From NCBI GenBank assembly GCA_965242495.1, contig OZ251446.1, forward strand, positions 1,426,001 to 1,490,000: 64,000 nucleotides of DNA. The letters are read 5' to 3'. Numbering within the stretch: the stretch's first letter is position 1; each line of letters opens with the position of its first letter. Made by a program: the position numbers and the translations under genes. This stretch comes from CBDESN01 sp965242495 (GTDB lineage Bacteria; Pseudomonadota; Alphaproteobacteria; MPNO01). The notes below the pieces were generated by a model. It made no database searches, was not told the origin of the DNA, and saw nothing but the letters and a program-made list of their open reading frames with translations. This document shows, piece by piece, positions 30,188 to 41,198 of this stretch.

Positions 30188-30732
30188 GACACCGCCTCCC
30201 CATCCTCCGCCGCCAGAGCGCGCAGACGCTTTCGCGCCTCGTGCATCCGCCAGGACACGGTGGATTCGCTCACCCCCAGCGCTTCGCCGGCTTCCGCATG
30301 TCGCAGCCCTTCTTCGAGCACGAGCGCCACCGTGGCCCGCAGGTCGTCCGGCAGCCGGGCCAGCGCCCGCCGCAGCCAGAACGACTCGCATCCGCGCGCG
30401 GCCGCGTCGGCGCGCGCCAGCGCGTCGGCCTCGGCATGGCTCCGCTCGATGCGCCGCCGCACGGCCTCGCGGCGCAGCGCGTCGCGCGCGGCGTTGACGA
30501 CCACCCGATAGAGCCAGGTGGTGAACAGGCTTTCGCCGCGCCAGGCGGCGAGTTTTCCGGGCAGGCCGACGCAGACCTCCTGCGCCAGGTCCGCCGCCGC
30601 CTCGGCGTCGCCCAGCGCGCGGACGCCGACCCGGTAGATGCGGTCGTAATGGCGATCGAGCAGCATGACGAAGGCGTCCCGATCCCCTGCGGCGGACCGG
30701 CGCGCCAGCGTTTCGTCCGTGCTGTCGTTCAT
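30184..30732 (-). CDS. RNA polymerase ECF-type sigma factor
   Basis: Protein of 182 aa with sigma-70 region 2 (AFVMLLDRHYDRIYRVGVRALGD, then DLAQEV) and region 4 (LPDDLRATVALVLEEGLRHAEAGEALGVSESTVSWRMHEARKRL), the helix-turn-helix for -35 recognition. Start ATG 30732 gives MNDSTDETLARRSAAGD; a longer frame is only arginine-rich leader. It is the first gene of a two-gene operon with the VWA protein, and the two probably form a sigma/anti-sigma unit. It is the only recognisable transcription factor in the window. Confidence 0.92.
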   Translation of the reverse strand: MNDSTDETLARRSAAGDRDAFVMLLDRHYDRIYRVGVRALGDAEAAADLAQEVCVGLPGKLAAWRGESLFTTWLYRVVVNAARDALRREAVRRRIERSHAEADALARADAAARGCESFWLRRALARLPDDLRATVALVLEEGLRHAEAGEALGVSESTVSWRMHEARKRLRALAAEDGEAVS

Positions 30733-30920
30733 GCGGCGGCGGCGTCCATCGCGGCGACGTTCATCCCGGCGGGGCGTTCGTCGATTCGACGCGCGCCGGG
30801 CCGGAATCCTTGGCGCGCCGGGCATCGTATCGCGCAAGGGCCGCGGGTCGTCTTCCCGTCGCCGCCGCTGCGCGCCGTCCCGCCCCGTGCTACACTCGCC
30901 CCGCAATCGGGGAGAGGACG

Positions 30921-31333
30921 ATGATCGAGACCAAGGGGGTGGTTCACTTCACGATTCCGGTCGGCGACACCGGGCGGAGCGAACGGTTCTATCGCGACGT
31001 CCTGGGGCTCGAGACGATCCAGCGGGTTCCGTCCGCGGGCATGGTGTTCATGAAGTCGGGAGAGGACTACGTGATCCTGACCCGGAGCAAGACGCCGATC
31101 GACCCCAACCCGGGCGACGAGCACCTGATCCATCACGCCTTCCGCGTGGACGTGGACAAATACGACGAATCGATCGCCTTCCTCGAGGCCAACGGCGTCG
31201 AGATCCTGTTGCAGGAGGACCGCCGCGACGGGCTGTTCATCGGCCGCCAAGCCTATTTCCACGACCCCGACCGCAACGTGATCGAGATCAGCGCCCTGGA
31301 GACCGTCGGCGCGGGCTACGGCGCCGGGCCGTA

Positions 31334-31334
<1 letters not shown>
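30921..31334 (+). CDS. VOC (glyoxalase/bleomycin-resistance/extradiol dioxygenase) family protein
   Basis: Protein of 137 aa, one VOC module pair: VVHFTIPVGD start with a metal histidine, RFYRDVLGLETI helix, LIHHAFRVD with a second histidine, and FHDPDRNVIEISAL with the glutamate ligand. GGGGAGAGG precedes the ATG. The stop shares one base with the uvrA start, so the two are co-transcribed. Members are lyases, isomerases or dioxygenases of small molecules; the specific reaction cannot be told. Confidence 0.88.
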
Positions 31335-34189
<2,855 letters not shown>

Positions 34190-34319
34190 CGCCGGGGGGC
34201 CCCGGAGCGCCTCGGGGGCGGAGCGGCCGCCGGCGTCGCGGTCCGCAACGAGAGGCGCGGCCGCGGCCCCGAAGCCCCGGAGGCCCGCGCCCCCGGCGGG
34301 AGCGCGGGTCCGGAACGGC

Positions 34320-34979
<660 letters not shown>

Positions 34980-35212
34980 GTGACGTCTCCCTTTGTCGCG
35001 CGTCGTCAATGTAGGATACTGCCGCCGCATCGTCACGCCCGATCGGGGCGGGGCGGCTACACAACCCGGTGAACGCCCCGGAATCGGACGCCGACCATGT
35101 CGTTCTTCGAATCGCCGCCCCCGGACGCGGGACCGTCCGGCGTCTTCGCCGCGACGGATGCGGCGCCCGGCGGTCGTCGGCGGCCGCGGCGATTGAAGGG
35201 CCGGGGCGCGGC

Positions 35213-35905
35213 GTGAGCGGACCGGATACGATCGGCGTCTCCTTCGGGCGCGAGGCGATCCTCTCGGGCGCGCTCGACCGGATGGTCGCCGAAGCGCATC
35301 GCGACGCCCCCTACCGGCTCAAGACGGTGGCCGAGCGCACCGGGATCAAGCGCTCCATGCTGGCCAGGCTGAAACCGGGCGAGGATGCGTGGCTGTTCGC
35401 CTACGGCTCGCTGATCTGGAACCCCGCCTTCGCCTTCGCCGAACGGCGCATCGGCCGGGTCTACGGCTATCACCGGCGCTTCGCCTTCTGGACCCGGACC
35501 GGGCGCGGCACCCCCGACAAGCCGGGCCTGATGCTGGCCCTCGAGCCGGGAGGCTCCTGCTGCGGTCTGGTCTACCGAGTCGCCGCCGCCGAGGCCGACG
35601 AGCAGTTGCAAAGCGTGTTCCTGCGCGAACTGGTCACCGGCTCCTATCATCCGCGCTGGATCAAGGTGCGGACCGGCGGCGAGCGTCTGCGCGCGATCGC
35701 CTTCATCGCCAACCGCGACCATCGCGGCTATGCCGGCCGGCTGCCGCCGGAGCGCGCGGCGCGTCACATCGCCGAGGCCCGCGGCCGGATGGGTCCGTGC
35801 CGCGACTATCTGGTCAACACGGTGCGCCATCTCGACGCGCTCGGCATCCGCGACCGGACGCTGAGCCGGCTGATGACGCTCGTCGACCGGCGCGCGCCGC
35901 CCTGA
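35213..35905 (+). CDS. ChaC-like gamma-glutamylcyclotransferase
   Basis: Protein of 230 aa with the ChaC substrate-loop motif FAYGSLIWNPAF (about residue 62), the GYHRRFAFWTRTGRGTPDKPG segment, LVYRVAAAEAD and VNTVRHLDALGIRD near the end. ChaC enzymes split glutathione into 5-oxoproline and Cys-Gly. GTG 35213 is the favoured start but has a poor ribosome site; ATG 35282 (MVAEAHRD) would also keep the whole domain. It lies 17 bases before trmFO. The 5-oxoproline it makes would be a natural substrate for an oxoprolinase such as the protein at 5375. Confidence 0.85.
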   Translation: MSGPDTIGVSFGREAILSGALDRMVAEAHRDAPYRLKTVAERTGIKRSMLARLKPGEDAWLFAYGSLIWNPAFAFAERRIGRVYGYHRRFAFWTRTGRGTPDKPGLMLALEPGGSCCGLVYRVAAAEADEQLQSVFLRELVTGSYHPRWIKVRTGGERLRAIAFIANRDHRGYAGRLPPERAARHIAEARGRMGPCRDYLVNTVRHLDALGIRDRTLSRLMTLVDRRAPP

Positions 35906-35922
35906 CCCGCGCGTCTCGCGCC

Positions 35923-37302
35923 GTGCGGCCGGTCAACGTCGTCGGCGGCGGGCTGGCCGGCAGCGAGGCGGCATGGCAGCTCGCCCGCGCCGGCGTCCCC
36001 GCGGCGCTGCACGAGATGCGGCCGGTCCGGGGCACCGAGGCGCATCGCACCGACCGCCTGGCCGAGCTGGTGTGCTCGAACTCCTTCCGCTCCGACGACG
36101 CCGGGAGCAACGCGGTCGGGCTGCTGCACGAGGAGATGCGGCGCTGCGGATCGCTGGTCATGCGCGCCGCGGACGCGAACCGGATACCGGCCGGCGGCGC
36201 GCTGGCCGTGGACCGCGACGGCTTCGCCGACGCCGTGCAGGCGGCCCTGGAGGCCGAGCCGCTGGCGACGATCGAGCGCGGCGAGATCGCGGCGTTTCCG
36301 CCGGAAGCGGCGTGGGACCGGGCGATCGTCGCGACCGGCCCGCTCACCTCGCCGCGGCTCGCCGCCGCCGTCGACGCGCTCACCGGCGAGGAGTCCCTCG
36401 CCTTCTTCGATGCGATCGCGCCCATCGTCTACAAGGACTCGATCGACTTCTCGGTTGCGTGGCTCCAGTCGCGCTACGACAAGGCGGGGCCGGCGGGAAG
36501 CGGCGCGGACTACGTAAACTGCCCGCTGGACGAGCCCGGCTACCGCGCCTTCGTCGCGGCGCTGACGGCGGCGGACGCCGTCGGGTTCAAGGAATGGGAG
36601 CGCGACACGCCGTATTTCGAGGGCTGCCTGCCGATCGAGGTGATGGCGGCGCGCGGCGCGGAGACGCTCCGCTTCGGCCCGATGAAGCCGGTCGGGCTGA
36701 CGGATCCGCGCAGCGGCCGACGGCCGCACGCCGTCGTCCAGCTGCGCCAGGACAATGCGCTCGGCACGCTGTACAACCTCGTCGGCTTCCAGACCAAGCT
36801 GAAGCACGGCGAACAGGCGCGAATCTTGCGCACGATTCCGGGGTTGGAGCGCGCGCGCTTCGCCCGGTTCGGCGGGCTGCATCGCAACACCTTCCTCAAC
36901 GCACCCAGGCTGCTGGACGGGCTGCTGCGGTTGAAGGCCTCCCCCCGGCTGCGGTTCGCCGGCCAGATCGTCGGCGTCGAGGGCTACGTCGAAAGCGCGG
37001 CGATGGGGCTGCTCGCCGGCCGCTTCGCCGCCGCCGAACGGCTGGGGCGCCGACCCGCGCCGCCGCCCGAAGACACCGCCCTGGGCGCGCTGCTGCGGCA
37101 CGTCACCGGCGGCGCGCGAGCCGACGGTTTCCAGCCGATGAACGTCAATTTCGGCCTGTTCCCGCCACTGGACGCGAGGCTCGGGAGCCGCGACCGCCGA
37201 CGCGCCCACACCCGCCGCGCCCTCGCCGCCCTCGACGACTGGCTCGCCGGCCCCGAGAGCGTCGGGTTCGGATGCTCCGGAAAGCAATCAACCCCGCCAT
37301 GA
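35923..37302 (+). CDS. trmFO: Methylenetetrahydrofolate--tRNA-(uracil-5-)-methyltransferase
   Basis: Protein of 459 aa. It begins with the FAD-binding VNVVGGGLAGSEAAWQLA and keeps the family marks LVCSNSFRSDD, DYVNCPLDEPGY, YFEGCLPIEVMAARG, LRFGPMKPVGL and FNV-like MNVNFGLFPPL. TrmFO makes 5-methyluridine at position 54 of tRNA using methylene-THF and FAD. GTG 35923 starts directly at the first strand. It follows the ChaC-like gene by 17 bases. Its 3' end overlaps by 15 bases the decayed DUF1640 copy on the other strand. Confidence 0.95.
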   Translation: MRPVNVVGGGLAGSEAAWQLARAGVPAALHEMRPVRGTEAHRTDRLAELVCSNSFRSDDAGSNAVGLLHEEMRRCGSLVMRAADANRIPAGGALAVDRDGFADAVQAALEAEPLATIERGEIAAFPPEAAWDRAIVATGPLTSPRLAAAVDALTGEESLAFFDAIAPIVYKDSIDFSVAWLQSRYDKAGPAGSGADYVNCPLDEPGYRAFVAALTAADAVGFKEWERDTPYFEGCLPIEVMAARGAETLRFGPMKPVGLTDPRSGRRPHAVVQLRQDNALGTLYNLVGFQTKLKHGEQARILRTIPGLERARFARFGGLHRNTFLNAPRLLDGLLRLKASPRLRFAGQIVGVEGYVESAAMGLLAGRFAAAERLGRRPAPPPEDTALGALLRHVTGGARADGFQPMNVNFGLFPPLDARLGSRDRRRAHTRRALAALDDWLAGPESVGFGCSGKQSTPP

Positions 37303-37510
37303 AGACGTCGGCCTGTACGCTCCCCTGAATTTTCGCCCGATCCTCGAAGGCGCGTTCCGCGCGCGCCGCCAGATCGCCACGACGGTCGCGGCGGCGTTGG
37401 CGAACGCAATGCCGACGACGCGGACCGTCAACCGCGTTTCGAGCTCTGCAAGTCCGGTATCGAGGTCCGCCTTGGCGGCGGCGTCAGGCGTCGAAGCCGG
37501 TTGCGGTCAT
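37288..37510 (-). pseudogene. Decayed second copy of the DUF1640 gene
   Basis: Immediately after the intact DUF1640 gene, its stop overlaps an ATG (37510) that opens MTATGFDA and then a stop. In a shifted frame the sequence continues as AAKADLDTGLAELETRLTVR, then VVGIAFANAAATVVAI, clearly related to the DLADLETRLTVRFVGIAVGI region of its neighbour. The copy has lost most of the coiled coil and is frameshifted. It is a tandem duplicate in decay. Confidence 0.7.
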
Positions 37511-37905
37511 GGCGCGGCCTGCGGAAGCAGCTTGAGCAAGGCGAAGGTCAAGCCGGCGTTGGCGAGCACGATCCCGACGGCGATGCCGACAAAGCGGACC
37601 GTCAACCGCGTTTCGAGGTCGGCGAGGTCGACCTTGGCGGCGGCGAGTCCCTTGTCGAGGTCGGCCTTGAGCGCGCCGAGTCCCTTGTCCAGGTCGGCCC
37701 TGAGCGCGCCGAGTCCCTCGGCGAGGTCGACCTTGGCGGCGCCGAGTCCTTTGTCCAGGTCGGCCTTGGTGGCGACGCCTTCCGTCACGGCGTCGCGAAC
37801 GGCCTCGGCGTGCGCTTCGGCCTGGGCTTCATCCACGCCGGCCGCCTTGAGGCGGCGCACATAGGTCAGCGTGTCGAAGCCGACGGCGGGCGCGATCACG
37901 GTCAT
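37507..37905 (-). CDS. DUF1640-like coiled-coil membrane-anchored protein
   Basis: Protein of 132 aa. N-terminus VGFDTLTYVRRLKAAGV and QAEAHAEAVRDAVTEGVATK are the DUF1640 pattern. Residues about 48-95 consist of repeated elevens of the type KADLDKGLGALKADLDKGL, a coiled coil built by repeat expansion (the DNA shows tandem gagtcccttgtccaggtcggcc units). The C-terminus is a membrane helix (VGIAVGIVLANAGLTFALLKLL). Function unknown; paralogue of the protein at 15645. Confidence 0.8.
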   Translation of the reverse strand: MTVIAPAVGFDTLTYVRRLKAAGVDEAQAEAHAEAVRDAVTEGVATKADLDKGLGAAKVDLAEGLGALRADLDKGLGALKADLDKGLAAAKVDLADLETRLTVRFVGIAVGIVLANAGLTFALLKLLPQAAP

Positions 37906-38010
37906 GCGGCGAAGCTACGCCATTGCAGGGCCGTCGGCAAGCGCGCGTCCTCCTTCGCTACGCCCGACCGAACGCGCGCGGAATCACGACCCAACCGCAA
38001 ACGCCGGGAT

Positions 38011-38102
38011 TCCTTCGCACCCTCGAGAGCGGGAATCCAGGAACCTTGACGGGATCGAACGAAGCGGTCGCGCCCCGGCAGGACCCGATTTCTCAAACGG
38101 AC
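38011..38102. repeat. Degenerate REP hairpin and an end of the palindromic element
   Basis: The 199-bp gap between the DUF1640 gene and the synthase gene holds a decayed REP (GATTCC...GAGCGGGAATCCAGG, about 38010-38042) and, at 38084-38102, CCCGATTTCTCAAACGGACT, the reverse of the left end of the element that bounds the large array at 59177. The following sequence (ggtcctgccggggcgcgaccgc, reversed) is also shared with that end. Confidence 0.65.
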
Positions 38103-38104
38103 TC

Positions 38105-38947
38105 TCAGGAGAACAGCGCGGCGCGGGTCAGGCGCAGCTGGCGGACCAGCCGGCTCGACTCGAGATGCGGATCGAAGGCGTCGTAGCCCGCCTTGGCCAG
38201 CCGCGTCAGATAGGCGTCGGCGAGAACCAGCGGCGGCAGGCCGGCGCGCGCCCGCCGGGACAGCGAAACGGAAAGCCGCCGCGCCTCGGCGAGCGCCGCC
38301 TGCGCCGCCCGCGCCACCGGCTCCACCGCTTCCGCGAGGCGGGGCGGCGGCGGACGCGCGAACACGTCGCCTTCGTCGAGGCCGAGCGCCCGCAGCCCGT
38401 CCAGCGGCAAGTAGAGCCGGCGCCGGGCGGCGTGACGAGGCAGCGCCCGAAGCAGCCCGGCAAGCGCCCAGGCGACGCCGGCGCGATGCGCGACCGGCCG
38501 CGCCGCGTCGCGGTCGGCCCCGAGCGCGATCAGCGCCAGCTCCGTCAGGCTCGACGAGGTCGCGACGGCATAGTCCTCGAGCGCCGCCAGGGTCCCGGGC
38601 GCGGCGTCGCGGAGATCGAGCTCGCGGCCGTCGATCGCCCGGTCCAGCGGTTCGCGGGGCAAGCGATGGCGGCGGACGGCCAGGGCCAGCGCATCGACGA
38701 CCGCATGGCGGGGCGGCGCGTCCCGGTAGATCGCGGCGACCGCATCGCGCCACCATTGCAGCCGCATCCGCCCCAACGCCGGCTCGGACACGACCTCGCG
38801 GACCTTGGCGATCTCGACGTTGAAGGCGTAGAGCGCGAACAGGCCGGGGCGGCATTCGGCGGCGGCGAACAGAGCGGCCAAGTAGCGGTCGGCGTCGAAG
38901 CGGCGCGCCGCCGCGGCGCAGTAGTCCCGGGAGTCGGAATCGGACAT
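38105..38947 (-). CDS. Squalene/phytoene synthase family protein (NDUFAF6-like)
   Basis: Protein of 280 aa with the trans-isoprenyl-diphosphate synthase outline: SRDYCAAAARRFDADRYLAALF start, a FALYAFNVEIAKVREVV helix, LGRMRLQWWRDAV, and ALAGLLRALPRHAARRRLYLP near 165-190. The aspartate-rich DxxxD motifs of true squalene synthases are not evident (VEIAKV and LAGLLRAL occupy those places). This is the pattern of the NDUFAF6-type group, often of unproven enzyme activity. Its ATG lies only 30 bases from the divergent hpnC start. Confidence 0.82.
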   Translation of the reverse strand: MSDSDSRDYCAAAARRFDADRYLAALFAAAECRPGLFALYAFNVEIAKVREVVSEPALGRMRLQWWRDAVAAIYRDAPPRHAVVDALALAVRRHRLPREPLDRAIDGRELDLRDAAPGTLAALEDYAVATSSSLTELALIALGADRDAARPVAHRAGVAWALAGLLRALPRHAARRRLYLPLDGLRALGLDEGDVFARPPPPRLAEAVEPVARAAQAALAEARRLSVSLSRRARAGLPPLVLADAYLTRLAKAGYDAFDPHLESSRLVRQLRLTRAALFS

Positions 38948-38969
38948 ATCAAGGGTCGCGGGCCTATAG
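38941..38969 (+). promoter_or_regulatory. Candidate promoter of hpnC in a 30-base divergent gap
   Basis: CGGACA (38941-38946, 4 of 6 matches to TTGACA), 17 bases, then TATAGT (38964-38969, 5 of 6). The expected start of transcription, near 38976, is at or one to two bases before the GTG at 38978, so the mRNA would be leaderless. The -35 lies inside the first codons of the opposite gene. On the minus strand TTGCGC-16-TACTAT overlaps the same site. Confidence 0.45.
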
Positions 38970-38977
38970 TAGCGCGC

Positions 38978-39703
38978 GTGAAGCCCGGCGCAAATCTCCG
39001 ATATCGGCTGGTCCCCGCTTCGCGGCGCCGGGCGCTGGCGGCGTTCGACCGGTTCGCCGCCGCGGCGCGCGCCGTCGCCGACGACGCCGGCCGCGCGGCG
39101 GAAGACCGCATCGAAGGATTGGACCGGCTCGCCGCCGCGCGTCCGCCCGGCGGCCGGCACGCGCTGCATCTGTTGCAGGCCGCGCGCAAGGACGTGACCG
39201 TGAGCCGATACCGCAGCTGGAGCGAACTGCTCGCCTATTGCGGTTTCGCCGCGGCGCCGATCGGGCGCTACGTCCTCGAACTGATGGACGGGCCGGACGA
39301 GGCGCGCCGCCCGATCGAGGCGCTCTACGTCGCCATGCGCGTGCTGTCCTGCGTCCGCGACTGCAAGCCGGACTACGTGATGCGCGGTCGCGTCTACCTC
39401 CCGGAGGACTGGATGCGCCGCGCCGGGGCCGACGCCGGCGCCCTGGCCGCGGACCGTTCGACGCCGGAGATCGGCGTCGTGCTCGGGCGGCTGCTCGACG
39501 GGGCCGACGGACTCCTCGCGACCGCCGCCGCCGGCCCGGCGGCGGCGCGCGGCTGCGGGTTCGGGCGCGCCATCGCCGTGGCCCTCCACGAAGCGCGCCG
39601 GTCGGCGGAGAAGCTGCGCCGCGGCGACCCGCTCGCCGGAAGCCTGGAGCCGACCGCGGCGGACCGGACGCTGGCGCTGTTGCGGGGCCTGCTCGGGCGG
39701 TGA
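38978..39703 (+). CDS. hpnC: Squalene synthase HpnC-like protein
   Basis: Protein of 241 aa with HpnC features: DVTVSRYRSWSELLAYC, AAPIGRYVLELM, and the second aspartate motif RDCKPDY (Asp128, Asp132) followed by GRVYLPEDW. The first aspartate motif, usually FARAADDIADD, reads FAAAARAVADD (residues 26-36), losing the leading aspartates. HpnC with HpnD and HpnE turns farnesyl diphosphate into squalene for hopanoids. hpnE follows 73 bases downstream, but no hpnD lies between. GTG start; the promoter predicts a leaderless message. Confidence 0.8.
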   Translation: MKPGANLRYRLVPASRRRALAAFDRFAAAARAVADDAGRAAEDRIEGLDRLAAARPPGGRHALHLLQAARKDVTVSRYRSWSELLAYCGFAAAPIGRYVLELMDGPDEARRPIEALYVAMRVLSCVRDCKPDYVMRGRVYLPEDWMRRAGADAGALAADRSTPEIGVVLGRLLDGADGLLATAAAGPAAARGCGFGRAIAVALHEARRSAEKLRRGDPLAGSLEPTAADRTLALLRGLLGR

Positions 39704-39776
39704 CCGGCGCGGGCGCCTCGCGCAGACGATCCCGGACGCCGGGAGAGACGACGCCGAACCCGACGCGGCGCCCGGC

Positions 39777-41078
39777 ATGGCACCCGAGATGGCGCCCAAG
39801 ATGGCGACGGTCCACGTAATCGGCGCCGGCCTGTCCGGCCTCGCCTGCGCCCTGCGCGTGGCGACGGCCGGGCGGAAGGTCGCGCTCTACGAGGCCGCCG
39901 GTCATGCCGGCGGGCGCTGCCGGTCGTTCCCGGACCGCGGCTTGGGGCGCATGATCGACAACGGCAACCATCTGCTGCTGGGCGCCAACCATGCGACGCG
40001 GTCCTACCTGGCCGGCATCGGCGCGGCCGGGGCGGTCGCCGAGATCGCGCCCGCTTCGTTCCCGTTCCACGATCTGGCCAGCGGCGAACGTTGGCGGCTG
40101 CGCCCGGGACCCGGCCCGGTCCCGCTGTGGCTGCTGACCCCGACCCGGCGCATTCCCGGGACGACGATCGGGGAGTGGCTCGCTTTGCTGCGGCTCGCGC
40201 GCGCCCGGGCCGCCGACACCGTGGCCGACTGCACCGGACGCGAGGGGGCGTTGTTCGACCGGTTGTGGCAGCCGCTGTCGCGCGCGGCGCTCAACACCGA
40301 CGCCACGGAGGCGTCGGCGGGCCTGTTGTGGTCGGTGCTGCGGGCCACCTTGCTTCGGGGCGAGGCGGCCTGCCGGCCGCTGTTCTTCCATCACGGCCTG
40401 TCCCCGGCCCTGGTCGATCCGGCGCTGGCGAAGCTGGCCGGGCTCGGGGCCGGGCTGCGGATGAACGCCCGCCTGCGCGGCCTCTCCCGGCGGGGGGCGC
40501 AGGTGACCGGGCTGTGCTTCGCCGGGGCGTCGTTGCCGGTCGCGCCGGACGATGCGGTCGTGCTCGCCGTTCCGCCGGAGGTCTGCCGCGGTCTGTGTCC
40601 TGGCCTCGCCGCGCCCACCCGGTCGCGCGCGATCGTCAACGCGCATTTCCGGCTCGACCGGCCGGCTCGTCTGCCGTGGGGCTCGCCCATCCTCGGCCTC
40701 GTCAACGCCGAAACGCAATGGCTGTTCGCGCGCGGGGACCTGCTGTCGGCGACGGTGAGCGCCGCCGACCGGCTGGTCGACCGGCCGGCGCCGGAACTAG
40801 CCGCCCTGCTGTGGACGGAGGCCGCGCGGGCGCTCGGCCGCGACGCCGGCCGCCGGCCGCCCTGGCGCATCGTCAAGGAGCGGCGGGCCACGATCGCCCA
40901 GACGCCGGCCGAAATCGGCCGCCGGGCCGGGGCGCGCACCGGCCTGTCCAACCTGTTCGTCGCCGGCGACTGGACCGAGACCGGCCTGCCGGCGACGATC
41001 GAGGGCGGCATCCGCTCCGGCGACCGCGCCGCCGGCCTCGCGCTGGAGGCCGGCGGCGCGGCGGGGGCGCGGGCGTAA
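39777..41078 (+). CDS. hpnE: Hydroxysqualene dehydroxylase
   Basis: FAD-dependent amine-oxidase-like protein of 433 aa: VHVIGAGLSGLACALRVA with an acidic end to strand 2 (VALYEAAGHAGGRC), DNGNHLLLGANH, and the C-terminal FAD segment NLFVAGDWTETGLPATIEGG. This is the HpnE pattern, reducing hydroxysqualene to squalene. The N-terminus has three in-frame ATGs (39777, 39789, 39801) in a MAPEMAPKMATV repeat; the first is used here, but the third is just before the conserved strand. It is downstream of hpnC in the same direction. Confidence 0.9.
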   Translation: MAPEMAPKMATVHVIGAGLSGLACALRVATAGRKVALYEAAGHAGGRCRSFPDRGLGRMIDNGNHLLLGANHATRSYLAGIGAAGAVAEIAPASFPFHDLASGERWRLRPGPGPVPLWLLTPTRRIPGTTIGEWLALLRLARARAADTVADCTGREGALFDRLWQPLSRAALNTDATEASAGLLWSVLRATLLRGEAACRPLFFHHGLSPALVDPALAKLAGLGAGLRMNARLRGLSRRGAQVTGLCFAGASLPVAPDDAVVLAVPPEVCRGLCPGLAAPTRSRAIVNAHFRLDRPARLPWGSPILGLVNAETQWLFARGDLLSATVSAADRLVDRPAPELAALLWTEAARALGRDAGRRPPWRIVKERRATIAQTPAEIGRRAGARTGLSNLFVAGDWTETGLPATIEGGIRSGDRAAGLALEAGGAAGARA

Positions 41079-41093
41079 TTCGAGCCGTCGCGG

Positions 41094-41180
41094 GGAGGGG
41101 GGGCGGGGGGCCGCGATGGCCTCCGTCGGGCCGTCGTCACAAGCCTCTCCCGTCATTCCCGCGCGCCCGGGGATTTCGCG
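41094..41180. repeat. Degenerate REP unit with G-rich run
   Basis: Between the converging hpnE and MFS genes lies GGGGAGGGGGGGCGGGGGG (about 41094-41112), then the inter-repeat sequence gatggcctccgtcgggccgtcgtcacaag and a half hairpin GTCATTCCCGCG whose second arm is lost. It is a decayed unit of the REP family seen at 59-60.6 kb. Confidence 0.6.
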
Positions 41181-41198
41181 CGCTTGGTCGGCGGACCC

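Noticed and set aside
38105..38947. Calling the divergent synthase-like gene hpnD
   Set aside because: It lacks recognisable DxxxD motifs and has the NDUFAF6-like pattern (YAFNVEIAKVREVV, RLQWWRDAV), so HpnD is not supported.
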